A stretch of DNA of 62,619 bases from Halomonas sp. DQ26W (lineage in GTDB: Bacteria; Pseudomonadota; Gammaproteobacteria; Pseudomonadales; Halomonadaceae): positions 1 through 62,619 of the forward strand of contig NZ_QPKI01000024.1 in assembly GCF_003339685.1 (NCBI RefSeq), written 5' to 3'. The notes beneath the pieces were generated by a model that was given only the letters and a program-made list of their open reading frames with translations, was not told the DNA's origin and searched no databases. This document shows positions 38,575-47,296 of the stretch, piece after piece. How positions within the stretch are numbered: position 1 is the first letter of the stretch; the number at the start of each line of letters is the position of its first letter. Made by a program: the position numbers and the translations under genes.

Positions 38575-39984
38575 TCAGCTCACGAATCTAAGCACAAGGG
38601 CCGCGGCCGCAAGCGAGGCAGCCAGGAAAATTCCGTTCCAGCGCAGGCCGATGTGCCCCGCCGACATGCCGGTGAAGCGCGACATGATCATCATTGCCGC
38701 GGTGAATGGTGACGACACCATGGTCAGCGACCAGCCCACCAGCATGGCCGCCGCCAGCAGCGGCAGTGAAACACCCGGCAGCGATACCTGCGAGACCATG
38801 CTGGTGAGAAAGGTCACGCTGATGATGGGGTTAACCCCTATCTGAGCAAGCGCCACGATCAGCAGCAGTGCCAGCAGGGGGAGCCAGCTTCCCAACTCGA
38901 TCAGCAATGCTGCCACTTCGGCTAGTTGGGCCGGGTCCATGAGCACCACGCTAAGATAGCCCAGATACGCCCCCGCTCCCAACGCCACCACCTCATTACC
39001 GATGCTGCCTAGCAGCCCAGGCAAGCGTCGTCCGAGCACCACGGCGGACGGCAAGATGCCGGCTGCCCCCTGTCTTCGGCACTGCCAGGCAAGCCAAAGC
39101 CAGGCCCCCAGCGGCACCCCTACCAGCACTGCCTGAGGCAGTCTCAACGAAAGCCAACTGGCAATCGTGAAGACCAGCCCCATGAGCGCTGACAGCAGCA
39201 GGCTGAAATGCAGCAGTGGCCATAGCGTAGGTCGCCCCTTCACAACGGCCTGGCGGCCTGGGCGCGGCCCGGCCAGGTAGTCGCATAACCAACCCAGCAG
39301 GAACAGCAGCGTGGCCGCCGCCAACACGTAGGGAAAAAGCTCGCGCCACTGCAGTTCAGACAGGTTGCCCAGCACCACCGCCACGCCTATACCCAGAGGC
39401 GACACCAGCGGCGCCAGAGTGAAGCCGCGTAGCGTGGCAAGCAACATGCGCCGTCGACGCACCCGCTGTACCCATACCCTCCCCTGAGCCGCCCCCAAGG
39501 TGTTGGCCTTCTCGATCATCGACATGAAGAGATTGAGCACGCCGAAATTGAGCACGATACCAAACAGCGTCGAGCCCACCGATAGCATCGGGTAGCGCCA
39601 GCCGGGCGGCTGCAGCAGCAGACTTTTCCCGCAGCGACGAATCAGCCGCGAGCGATAGGCCGGCAATCGCAGTAGCGCCAGGGCGGTCATGAAGGCAGCC
39701 AGAAAAGCGAAGCTGCCTGCGGCTTCGTGCAACACCGCCAAGGGTGCCTGGCTGCGCCAGATGGCCAAAAGTGAGACCGCGCCACAGGCGAGCAGCAGCA
39801 GTCGCGCCATGGCCGAAAGGCGCGGCCAGGCGAGCACGAGAAATCCGATCAGAAGCAGCTCTGAGAGGTAGCCGACCATCGCCGGCGCGCCCAGCTGTCG
39901 CCATACGGTGAGCACGGCCACGGCCGCCAGCAGATAGCTGGGCAACGCATAGAAATGCGGCCTGTTACCCTGTCGTGTCACCAT
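38575..39984 (-). CDS. polytopic membrane permease (ion-transporter-like)
   Basis: 469 residues with about 12-14 hydrophobic helices. The pattern of paired hairpins with QIGVNPIISVTFLTSMV and SLTMVSSPFTAAMMI resembles ion-transporter superfamily permeases for organic anions, but the exact family is not recognised. ATG 39984 lies 8 bases past the CaiB-type gene stop. The longer frame upstream overlaps that gene and is not protein-like. Likely co-transcribed with it. Confidence 0.65.
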   Translation of the reverse strand: MVTRQGNRPHFYALPSYLLAAVAVLTVWRQLGAPAMVGYLSELLLIGFLVLAWPRLSAMARLLLLACGAVSLLAIWRSQAPLAVLHEAAGSFAFLAAFMTALALLRLPAYRSRLIRRCGKSLLLQPPGWRYPMLSVGSTLFGIVLNFGVLNLFMSMIEKANTLGAAQGRVWVQRVRRRRMLLATLRGFTLAPLVSPLGIGVAVVLGNLSELQWRELFPYVLAAATLLFLLGWLCDYLAGPRPGRQAVVKGRPTLWPLLHFSLLLSALMGLVFTIASWLSLRLPQAVLVGVPLGAWLWLAWQCRRQGAAGILPSAVVLGRRLPGLLGSIGNEVVALGAGAYLGYLSVVLMDPAQLAEVAALLIELGSWLPLLALLLIVALAQIGVNPIISVTFLTSMVSQVSLPGVSLPLLAAAMLVGWSLTMVSSPFTAAMMIMSRFTGMSAGHIGLRWNGIFLAASLAAAALVLRFVS

Positions 39985-39992
39985 GGCCGAGA

Positions 39993-41216
39993 CTAGAGAA
40001 CACCCCGTCGTCGCAGTGTGTCGATCTCCTCCGGCGCCTTGCCGAGCAGCTGCGCCAGCACGGCATCGGTGTCCGCCCCCAGCGCCGGAGGCGCCTTGCG
40101 ATACTCCAGCCGGGTGCGGGAGTACTTTATCGGGTTGGCCACGCCGGGTACAAGCCCATGCTCGGTCTCGAGCTCGATCTTCATCTCCCGGGCCCGGACC
40201 TGAGGATCCTCGAACACCTGGGCGATATTCTGGATCGGCCCGCAGGGAACCGAGATCTCGCTCAGCAGCGCAATCCATTCAGTGCTGCTACGCGTGAGCG
40301 TGATCTCGACCATCAACGCTACCAGCTCGAGCCGATGTCGCACCCGCTCCGGATTGGTGGCGAAGCGCGGATCCTCGGCCAGCTCCGGACGCCCCACCAC
40401 CTGGCAAAAGCGCTGGAACTGGCCGTCGTTGCCGATGGCGATGATTACCTTTTCGCCGTCGGCAGTAGGGAACGGCTGATAGGGCACCAGATTGGGGTGG
40501 TACTCGCCGGTGCGGGTAGGCGGCGTACCGCTGCAGAAGTAGTTCTGTGCCTGATTGGCCAACCAGCTCACCTGCACATCGAGTAACGCCATGTCGATGT
40601 ACTGTCCTTCGCCGGCTTGGTTGCGATGGTGCAATGCGCCGAGGATAGCGATGACGGCGTTCATGCCAGTGGTCAGATCTGCCACCGCCATGCCGACCCG
40701 CTGAGGACCGGCGCCCGGTTCGCCGTCGGCCCCCCCAGTAATGCTCATCAACCCGCCCTGGGCCTGGATCAAGTAGTCATAGCCGGCCATGGCGGCCATC
40801 GGCCCGGTCTGGCCGAAGCCGGTAATGGAGCAATAGATCAGCCCTGGGTTAATGGCCTCGAGGTTGGCGTAGTCGAGTCCCTTCCGGGCCAGGCCACCGC
40901 TCTTGAAGTTCTCCACCAGGATATCGCTCTCGGCAGCCAACTCGCGGATCAGCGCCTGTCCCTCCGGCTTACCGATATCCACGGTCACCGAATGTTTGCC
41001 GCGATTGGCCGAAAGATAGTAGGCCGACTCGCGGGTCTCGTTACCATAGCCATCCTTGAGCCAGGGCGGCCCCCAGTGGCGAGTATCATCACCGGTCACC
41101 GGGCGCTCGACCTTGATCACTTCCGCGCCCATGTCGGCCAGTATCTGGGTACACCAGGGGCCGGCCATCACGCGGCTCAGGTCCAGCACGCGCAGGCCTG
41201 TCAGCGGTCCCGCCAT
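39993..41216 (-). CDS. CaiB/BaiF family III CoA-transferase
   Basis: 407 residues. N-terminal LRVLDLSRVMAGPWCTQILA, catalytic Asp expected in VGMAVADLTTGMNA, and the AGDYL-like AGYDYLIQAQGGLMSITG block. Moves CoA between carboxylic acids, often succinyl-CoA and a C4-C6 diacid. ATG 41216 has GGAGA 9 bases upstream; the frame could begin 11 codons earlier. Gap 41217-41436 to the next gene holds no gene I see. Confidence 0.9.
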   Translation of the reverse strand: MAGPLTGLRVLDLSRVMAGPWCTQILADMGAEVIKVERPVTGDDTRHWGPPWLKDGYGNETRESAYYLSANRGKHSVTVDIGKPEGQALIRELAAESDILVENFKSGGLARKGLDYANLEAINPGLIYCSITGFGQTGPMAAMAGYDYLIQAQGGLMSITGGADGEPGAGPQRVGMAVADLTTGMNAVIAILGALHHRNQAGEGQYIDMALLDVQVSWLANQAQNYFCSGTPPTRTGEYHPNLVPYQPFPTADGEKVIIAIGNDGQFQRFCQVVGRPELAEDPRFATNPERVRHRLELVALMVEITLTRSSTEWIALLSEISVPCGPIQNIAQVFEDPQVRAREMKIELETEHGLVPGVANPIKYSRTRLEYRKAPPALGADTDAVLAQLLGKAPEEIDTLRRRGVL

Positions 41217-41436
41217 AGTGTTGTCTCCGATTCTTGCTTTCACAGGCATCGAGATGCCTGACTTGCCAGCGTGTCTAGCACTTGTCGCCGGGAATCACTG
41301 GCGAGTTCGAGTTCAGCCAGACTTGCTGTGCTGACGCCTACCGACATCCTTGGAGTAAACAGACATTGCTGACCGAGTCCTTCCCGGTGCAACGCACCAG
41401 GCTGGCTCAGACACACTGGAATGAAATGCTGTCCGT

Positions 41437-42453
41437 TCAGCCCCAGGTCAGCAGGATCTTGCCCTTGTGAGTGCCCGATTCCATCAACTGGTGTGCCTCG
41501 ACGATCCGCTCGGCCGGCATCACGACCTCGATGATCGGCTTGACGCGACGATCGGCTAGCTGTGGCCAGACATCGGCATGCAGCGCCCGGGCAATCTCAC
41601 CCTTGAAGGCAGCATCCCGTGGGCGCAGGGTGGAACCGGTCACAGTCACCCGGCGGCGCAGGATGTGGGAGAGCGGGATGGTCGCCTCCTTACCGCCCTG
41701 CAGGGCGATGATCACGATGCGCCCGTCATCTGCAGCACAGGCGAGCTCGCGTGGCAGATAGTCGCCTCCAACCATATCGAGGATCACATCTACGCCACGC
41801 CCCTCGGTGAGAGACATGACCTCGGCGGCGAAGTCCGCCTCGCGATAGTTGATCGCTCGCTCGGCACCTAACGACTCACAGAACTGGCACTTCTCCTGCG
41901 AGCCCGCCGTGGCGAAGACCCGGTGGCCCCGCTGCACCGCGAGCTGGATCGCCACGGTGCCGATGCCGCTGCTACCGCCTTGCACCAGCAAGGTCTCACT
42001 TCTGCCGCGCGGCCCCTGTCCCAAGGCACCACGTTGAAAGACGTTGCTCCATACGGTGAAGTAGGTTTCCGGAAGCGCGGCGGCCTCGACGTCGCTGAAG
42101 CCGTCCGGATAGGGCAGGCACTGCGCCACCGGGGCGGTGCAGTACTCGGCATAGCCGCCACCCTGCAACAGGGCACAGACCCGTTGCCCGACAGCCAGGC
42201 CGAAAGCATTGCCGGCGTGATCGAGATCTCCCGAGACGATTTCCCCAGACACTTCGAGCCCAGGGATGTCGGTGACACCGGGTGGCACAGGATAGTTACC
42301 CCGGCGCTGGAAAATGTCGGGGCGGTTGATGCCGAAGGCGGCAACGCGGATCAGCACTTCACCCTCGCCCGGTGTCGGGATCGAGCGCTCGGTGAGCCGC
42401 AGCACCTCCGGCTCACCCGGTGCGGTAATCTCGATGGCTTGCATGTTGCTCAT
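41437..42453 (-). CDS. NAD(P)H-quinone oxidoreductase (zeta-crystallin/Qor type)
   Basis: 338 residues of the zinc-free medium-chain reductase group. GINRPDIFQRRGNYPVPPG, the AAALPETYFTVWSNVF block and nucleotide motif QGGSSGIGTVAIQLA are typical of the PIG3-like quinone oxidoreductases. The start overlaps the tctA stop by four bases, so it is the tail of the tctC-B-A transcript. Confidence 0.88.
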   Translation of the reverse strand: MSNMQAIEITAPGEPEVLRLTERSIPTPGEGEVLIRVAAFGINRPDIFQRRGNYPVPPGVTDIPGLEVSGEIVSGDLDHAGNAFGLAVGQRVCALLQGGGYAEYCTAPVAQCLPYPDGFSDVEAAALPETYFTVWSNVFQRGALGQGPRGRSETLLVQGGSSGIGTVAIQLAVQRGHRVFATAGSQEKCQFCESLGAERAINYREADFAAEVMSLTEGRGVDVILDMVGGDYLPRELACAADDGRIVIIALQGGKEATIPLSHILRRRVTVTGSTLRPRDAAFKGEIARALHADVWPQLADRRVKPIIEVVMPAERIVEAHQLMESGTHKGKILLTWG

Positions 42454-43952
42454 GAGGCCTCCTGAGTCGTGTCACGGCGCAGCTGTCGACGGGCGGACAC
42501 AAAACGGTAGATTGCCAGCAGGATCGAGCCCACCGTAATGGCGATGAAGAACCAGGTGATCGGGCCGCGCACGAAGATCGACAGGTCGTTGTGCCCGATC
42601 AGCAGCGAACGCCGCAGGTTGTCCTCGAACATCGGCCCGAGGATGAAGCCGATAAGAAAGGGAGCCGCCGGTATCGCCGCCCGGTTGAAGATGTAGCCCA
42701 GCACGCCGAAGCCCAGCATCAGCCACACGTCGAAGGTATCGTTATTAACGGCGTATGCTCCATAGACGCAGAACATCAGCACAATGGGAAAGAGGATCGA
42801 CTTGGGAATATCGGCGATCAATGAGAAATATTTGATCGCACCGCTGCCCACCACCAGCAACACCAGCGAGCTGAACATGATGCCGACGAACAGTGCATAG
42901 ATCAGCGTCAGGTTCTCCTGGAACATGATCGGGCCGGGCGTCAACCCGTGAACCATGAAGGCGCCGAGAATAATGGCGGTAATCACATCACCCGGAATGC
43001 CCAACGACAGCAGCGGGATCAAGGTCGCCCCGGCCACACCGTTGTTACCCGCCTCGGCAGCAGCCACGCCTTCCACTTCCCCCTTGCCGAAATTGTCACG
43101 GTTGGGTGAGCGGCGGCGTGCGTCGCTGTAGGAGATGAAGGCAGCGGCAGTGGCGCCGGTACCGGGAATCGCGCCGATGACCACACCGATCAGGCTGCCC
43201 CGAATGATGCTCTTGAGACAGCGCTTGAGTTCCGCCAGTGTCATGCCCACACCACTGGCCTTGGCCTTGATGTGCGGCAGGGCCTTCTTGCGATAGAACT
43301 CGATGATTTCCGGGATGGCAAATAGACCAATCAGCAGCGGGATAAACGAGATGGAATCCATCAGGCTGTAGTTGCCGAAGGTAAGGCGTTGCGAGCCATA
43401 GACCTCGTCCAGCCCCACTAAAGAAAGCAGGATGCCCATCAGTGCTGCGAGCAGGCCCTTGATCATCGAGCCACTGGCCAACGAAATGATGATGGTCAGC
43501 GAGAAGCAGATCAGCCAGAAGAACTCCGGGGCGCCGAAGTTCAGCGCGATCTTGGCCAGATAGGCGGCAAAGAAGATCAGCGCGATGTTGGAGATGAAAT
43601 CGGCGATCACCGACGAGTAGAGCGCCGTCTTGAGCGCTTTCTTGGCATGCCCCTGTTGGGCCATCGGGTAGCCGTCGAGCAGGGTGCAAGCGGATGCCGG
43701 CGAGCCCGGCGTGCGGATCAGGATGGCGGTGATCGAGCCGCCGTACATGCCGCCCTTGTAGATGCCCACCAGCAGCAGGATGGCGGCTACCGGCTGCATG
43801 GAGAAGGTGAACGGCAGCGCCAGGGCCACCGCCATGGTGGCAGTCAGGCCCGGAATGGAGCCGACCACGACACCGATGACGACGCCCAGTGCAATGGCGA
43901 TGAAGTTGTCCAGACTGAGGAAGAGTTCAAGGACTTCCGAAAACATTTCCAT
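42450..43952 (-). CDS. tctA: tripartite tricarboxylate transporter, large membrane subunit
   Basis: 500 residues, about 12 helices. Family blocks GVVIGVVVGSIPGLTATMAVALALP at the N-terminus and GVVIGAIPGTGATAAAFISY in the middle form the typical repeat (quoted separately). Main permease of a TTT system that imports carboxylates with Na+ or H+. It starts 32 bases past tctB. The ribosome site is weak (GGGTGA). Confidence 0.93.
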   Translation of the reverse strand: MEMFSEVLELFLSLDNFIAIALGVVIGVVVGSIPGLTATMAVALALPFTFSMQPVAAILLLVGIYKGGMYGGSITAILIRTPGSPASACTLLDGYPMAQQGHAKKALKTALYSSVIADFISNIALIFFAAYLAKIALNFGAPEFFWLICFSLTIIISLASGSMIKGLLAALMGILLSLVGLDEVYGSQRLTFGNYSLMDSISFIPLLIGLFAIPEIIEFYRKKALPHIKAKASGVGMTLAELKRCLKSIIRGSLIGVVIGAIPGTGATAAAFISYSDARRRSPNRDNFGKGEVEGVAAAEAGNNGVAGATLIPLLSLGIPGDVITAIILGAFMVHGLTPGPIMFQENLTLIYALFVGIMFSSLVLLVVGSGAIKYFSLIADIPKSILFPIVLMFCVYGAYAVNNDTFDVWLMLGFGVLGYIFNRAAIPAAPFLIGFILGPMFEDNLRRSLLIGHNDLSIFVRGPITWFFIAITVGSILLAIYRFVSARRQLRRDTTQEAS

Positions 43953-43984
43953 AGGTCACCCAGAGCTATTTGGAGCGCCTGCCA

Positions 43985-44485
43985 TCAAAACGGCATCAGC
44001 GGAAGCGGCACGTTCATGACCTTCACGAAGATGAAGGCGACAGCGGCAGGGAACACGAACGCCAGGCTGTAGACCCACCATATCCTGACCGGATGTGCAG
44101 CAAAGAGAATCAGGGTGGCCAGAATGCCGGCAATCACTGCGCCCAGGGCCTCGAACAGCACCACGTAGACAGCCAGTGCAACCACCATCATGGCAAAGCG
44201 CAGCCTGGTCCCCCTCTCGATACGCCGACCGTCATCCTTTCCGGTGTTATCGACCAGCAGCCCTTGCACGATCAGCAGAAAAGAGAAGCCAAGCATGAGC
44301 CCACCCACGATGCGCGGCAGCCATCGGGGAGACATCATCGGATTCTGCAGGATTGGCGGTTCGCTGATGTAGTTGGGCACCAGGTAGAACAAAAGGATAG
44401 CGGAAGCGGTCATCAGCACGCATCCTGCCAGAACGTCGCCGGTGTCGCGGACAGCCCTGATACGTCGGGGAGACGAAGTCGACAT
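43985..44485 (-). CDS. tctB: tripartite tricarboxylate transporter, small membrane subunit
   Basis: 166 residues with four predicted helices. The typical VLAGCVLMTASAILLFYL start, a Pro/Arg region (SPRWLPRIVGGLMLG) and a hydrophobic C-terminus match TctB. GGAGGGG lies four bases before the ATG. Between tctC and tctB are 77 bases. Confidence 0.85.
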   Translation of the reverse strand: MSTSSPRRIRAVRDTGDVLAGCVLMTASAILLFYLVPNYISEPPILQNPMMSPRWLPRIVGGLMLGFSFLLIVQGLLVDNTGKDDGRRIERGTRLRFAMMVVALAVYVVLFEALGAVIAGILATLILFAAHPVRIWWVYSLAFVFPAAVAFIFVKVMNVPLPLMPF

Positions 44486-44562
44486 TACACCCCTCCACAG
44501 ACGGACAAGCGAGGCGAGAACGGCGTCCTCGCCTCAGCGATTATTGGGATCAGCCCACTCGA

Positions 44563-45549
44563 TTATTGGCTGATGCCTGCCTGCTCGGCAACTTCTTGCC
44601 AGCGCTCGACTTCTTGTGCGATGAACTCCTTGAACGCTTCACCACCCACTTGACCCGGCTCGGCACCCAACTGCTCGGCGAAGTCGAGGAACTCTTCACG
44701 CTTCATCACACTGGCAAGCGCCTCGCTCATGGCGTCCTGGGCTTCCTGGGGGAAAGACTCATGCGCGATAAGGCCAAACCAGGCTGTGGTCACAAACTGG
44801 TCCAGGTTGTACTCGCCAATTTCGGCCAGGGTCGGCACGTCCGGCAGGTACTCGGAGCGCTCAGCGGAAGTCACTGCCAAGGCCCTCAGGTCACCGGAGC
44901 GGATATGGGACAACACCGTCGGCATGTTCTCGAAGGAGACATCGACGTCGCCGCCCAACAGGGCCGGCAGCGCCGCGCCACTACCAGCGAAGGGAACCGC
45001 TGTCATGTTGGTCTCGGTCAGCGTCTTGAACAGCTCGCCAGACATGTGGATGGAGCTGCCCACACCACTGTGGCTGAAGGTCATGCCCTGCTCGCGCGCC
45101 GCCTCTACGAAGTCATTCACGCTGTCGAAGGGGCTATCAGCCGGCACTACCATCACGTTGGGGATATCGATCAAGTTCTGCAGAAAGACGAAATCCTTAA
45201 CTGGATCATAGGCCAGGTCGGGGTAGATCGCCGCCCCGATGGTGTGGCCCGGCGAAGCCATCAGGATGGTGTGGTCAACGTCACGGCCACCACGTGCCAG
45301 CCGGCCCGTAGCCACGGTGGAACCCGCCCCAGGACGGTTCTCGACAACGACGTTGGCATCCAATTCGTCTTGCAGCAGGTCGGCAACGCGTCGCGAGAGT
45401 ACATCGGTGGTGCCGCCCGGGGCATAGGGAACGACCAGGCGCACGTCATTGGTGGGCCATTCATTGGCACTGGCCGTCGAAACGGAAGCTCCCAGAACCA
45501 GACCTCCGCTACAGGCGGCCAGGCATGCTGCTTTCACGATTTTCTTCAT
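44563..45549 (-). CDS. tctC: tripartite tricarboxylate transporter, periplasmic binding protein
   Basis: 328 residues. Signal peptide of about 28 residues (ending ASA) is followed by a Bug/TctC fold: RLVVPYAPGGTTDVLSR, VVENRPGAGSTVATGRLA, and VPFAGSGAALPALLGGDVD. Binds the carboxylate for TctAB. First gene of the transporter operon. Upstream half-sites (45578-45611) match those at pcaI, suggesting control by the neighbouring PcaR-like regulator. Confidence 0.92.
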   Translation of the reverse strand: MKKIVKAACLAACSGGLVLGASVSTASANEWPTNDVRLVVPYAPGGTTDVLSRRVADLLQDELDANVVVENRPGAGSTVATGRLARGGRDVDHTILMASPGHTIGAAIYPDLAYDPVKDFVFLQNLIDIPNVMVVPADSPFDSVNDFVEAAREQGMTFSHSGVGSSIHMSGELFKTLTETNMTAVPFAGSGAALPALLGGDVDVSFENMPTVLSHIRSGDLRALAVTSAERSEYLPDVPTLAEIGEYNLDQFVTTAWFGLIAHESFPQEAQDAMSEALASVMKREEFLDFAEQLGAEPGQVGGEAFKEFIAQEVERWQEVAEQAGISQ

Positions 45550-45577
45550 AATGGCACCTTATCGGTTAAATCTATTT

Positions 45578-45611
45578 GTTCGCTGTACGTACATATATTC
45601 GCATTACACAC
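45578..45611 (-). promoter_or_regulatory. IclR/PcaR-like operator upstream of tctC
   Basis: GTTCG (45578-45582), N5, CGTAC (45588-45592), N4 (ATAT), ATTCG (45597-45601), N5, CACAC (45607-45611). The same spacing series as the pcaI operator. It lies 29-62 bases upstream of the tctC start, where a repressor or activator could act. Confidence 0.55.
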
Positions 45612-45712
45612 CAAGACTACTGTGATCCGCCTAAATGCAAAAACCCGACTTTAGTCTTAACACCTTGCTGAGCTAGCATGAGGGGCCATGGCCACTGGCT
45701 GCAGCACATTTT

Positions 45713-45727
45713 GTTCGCATATCGAAC
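45713..45727. promoter_or_regulatory. perfect GTTCG-N5-CGAAC operator before the IclR gene
   Basis: GTTCG (45713-45717), CATAT, CGAAC (45723-45727), flanked by T/A. It has exactly the same outer halves as at 36528-36542 upstream of pcaI. Position 68 bases upstream of the regulator start suggests autoregulation. A weak ATGCG half follows after 4 bases. Confidence 0.6.
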
Positions 45728-45794
45728 ATTGATGCGTTATCTTCTCGCCGCCTGCACGCAGCGAACTCAGCACGAAGAGGAGAGGACGTTTCCA

Positions 45795-46574
45795 ATGCAA
45801 GACGAGGTATTGAACCCAGAGGATCGCGACTTTGTTACCGCGCTGGCCAGCGGGCTGGAAGTCATTCAGGCCTTCGATGAAGCACACCCTCGCATGACGC
45901 TGAGCGAAGTAGCCGCCCGGACAGGGATGAACCGAGCCAAGGCGCGCCGCTTCCTGCTCACGCTGCATGCCCTTGGATATGTGAAGAAGCAGGGGCGGGC
46001 GTTCGAGCTAGCCCCAAAGGTACTCCAGCTCGGCTACTCCTTTCTATCGGCGAACAATTACCGCAGCGTTATCCAGCAAGTGCTTGAGGACATTACGGCA
46101 GAAATCGGAGAGTCCGCCTCGATGGGCGTTCTGGAGGGGGATGAAGTCATCTATGTGGCCCGCTCCGCCGCGAGTCACCGTCTGCTGGCCATTACTCTCT
46201 CGGTTGGTACCCGCCTGCCGGCGGCCCATACCTCACTTGGCCGTGTGCTTCTCGCACAACTTCCGGAGAACGAACTCGAAGCCTTTCTCCAGCGAGTGAA
46301 ACTCGACCGCTACACTGACCGCACCGTGATGGACAAGGCAGAGCTAAAGCGGCGCATCATCGAGGGACGCCAGATGGGCTATGCCATTGTCGACCAAGAG
46401 CTGGACTCGGGATTGCGATCACTGGCGGTGCCCGTGTTCGACGCCAACGGCAAGCTGCTGGGGGGCATCAACATCAGCACCAATGCTGCCCGCGTCGATT
46501 GCGACACCCTGCAGCAGCGCTATCTGCCGTTGCTACAGGAGAAGGCTCGGCGGATTCGAGCCCATATCAGCTGA
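45795..46574 (+). CDS. IclR-family regulator, PcaR/PcaU-like
   Basis: 259 residues. N-terminal winged HTH: DRDFVTALASGLEVIQAFDE and MTLSEVAARTGMNRAKARRF are very close to the PcaR/PcaU/PobR group. An IclR effector domain follows (ASMGVLEGDEVIYVARSAA, LPAAHTSLGRVLLA, SLAVPVFDANGKLLGGINI). It likely senses a beta-ketoadipate pathway compound and controls pcaIJF and the divergent tct operon. ATG 45795 has AGGAGAGGA upstream; the longer frame is not family-like. Confidence 0.88.
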   Translation: MQDEVLNPEDRDFVTALASGLEVIQAFDEAHPRMTLSEVAARTGMNRAKARRFLLTLHALGYVKKQGRAFELAPKVLQLGYSFLSANNYRSVIQQVLEDITAEIGESASMGVLEGDEVIYVARSAASHRLLAITLSVGTRLPAAHTSLGRVLLAQLPENELEAFLQRVKLDRYTDRTVMDKAELKRRIIEGRQMGYAIVDQELDSGLRSLAVPVFDANGKLLGGINISTNAARVDCDTLQQRYLPLLQEKARRIRAHIS

Positions 46575-46706
46575 ATGGCTGAAAGCCAGGCCACGTCGAC
46601 TCCGCGACTGTGAACCGAACGACAGAACGATGAGTGACGAAGCCATCGCCAGTATCACCAAGGCGACAAGGCAGCCGTGTTAAAGGCAAGGAGGCACGTG
46701 CTCGGC
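46575..46706. other. spacer with a short frame
   Basis: Holds ATG 46630 to TAA 46683 (17 codons, MSDEAIASITKATRQPC), possibly the stump of a lost gene. No function assignable. Confidence 0.3.
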
Positions 46707-46926
46707 ATGTCCGCTTCCAATAACGGCTTTATTGGCTACCCAGTGGCCGCCATGGTGCTCTTTGCCTGCGCGCCGATGATCAGCATCTACCCGATCATCG
46801 GCCAGCGCTATGACCTTGGCGGAGTCAGTGCCGCCACACTGATGAGTCGGCACACGGCTCTCCTTCGTGACCATCAGCCTGGTGATCTGGCTGATGACGC
46901 TGACCAACCTTCTACCCATTCGCTGA
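46707..46926 (+). pseudogene. remnant of an AEC-family auxin-efflux-like carrier
   Basis: MSASNNGFIGYPVAAMVLF is like the conserved SNNGFIGYP segment of AEC carriers. It joins directly to a late segment (CAPMISIYPIIGQRYDLGG). Near 46840 the frame changes to LSFVTISLVIWLMTLTNLLP, the usual carrier C-terminus, ending at TGA 46926. About 70 of 300 codons remain, so it is a deletion remnant. Confidence 0.6.
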
Positions 46927-47296
46927 TACCATCAGGTCAGGGGCCGGCTACATCGAAGCCTGATCGCAATGCTGTAACTATAAGAATCCAGTTCTAAACC
47001 TTTAGGAAAAGCAATTCCGGAAACGGGATAGCCATGGCATCCCAGTTCGCATGAGGACTAACCGCCATGCTACTCACCCAAAAAATCCAAATTGGTCAGA
47101 TTGACCCTTTCGCGAACTGTCGCTTTCGCCGCCGCCCCGCCGACAATGCAGTTCAGCAAGCAAAGAGGCTTTAATCCTCGGCTAGCTTCATCGAAAGGAA
47201 CCGCTGGACAAGTTACGTAATGATGGTCGGCTCCGACTCACACCAGAATTTAATGGCGCTGCCATAAATTCCTTAAACAATATAAAGGGCGAAACG
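46927..47296. other. non-coding region upstream of SDR, with palindromes
   Basis: Lower GC than neighbours. Contains an imperfect palindrome GGGAT-A-GCCATGGC-ATCCC at 47029-47047 and a perfect GGTCA-GAT-TGACC dyad at 47094-47106. No gene seen. It separates two catabolic blocks. Confidence 0.4.
47094..47106. promoter_or_regulatory. GntR/FadR-like dyad upstream of SDR
   Basis: GGTCA-GAT-TGACC is a perfect inverted repeat with a 3-base centre, like operators of FadR-type GntR regulators (TGGTC-N-GACCA). It lies 190 bases before the SDR start. The binding regulator is not known and could be the HTH-SBP protein next door. Confidence 0.35.
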
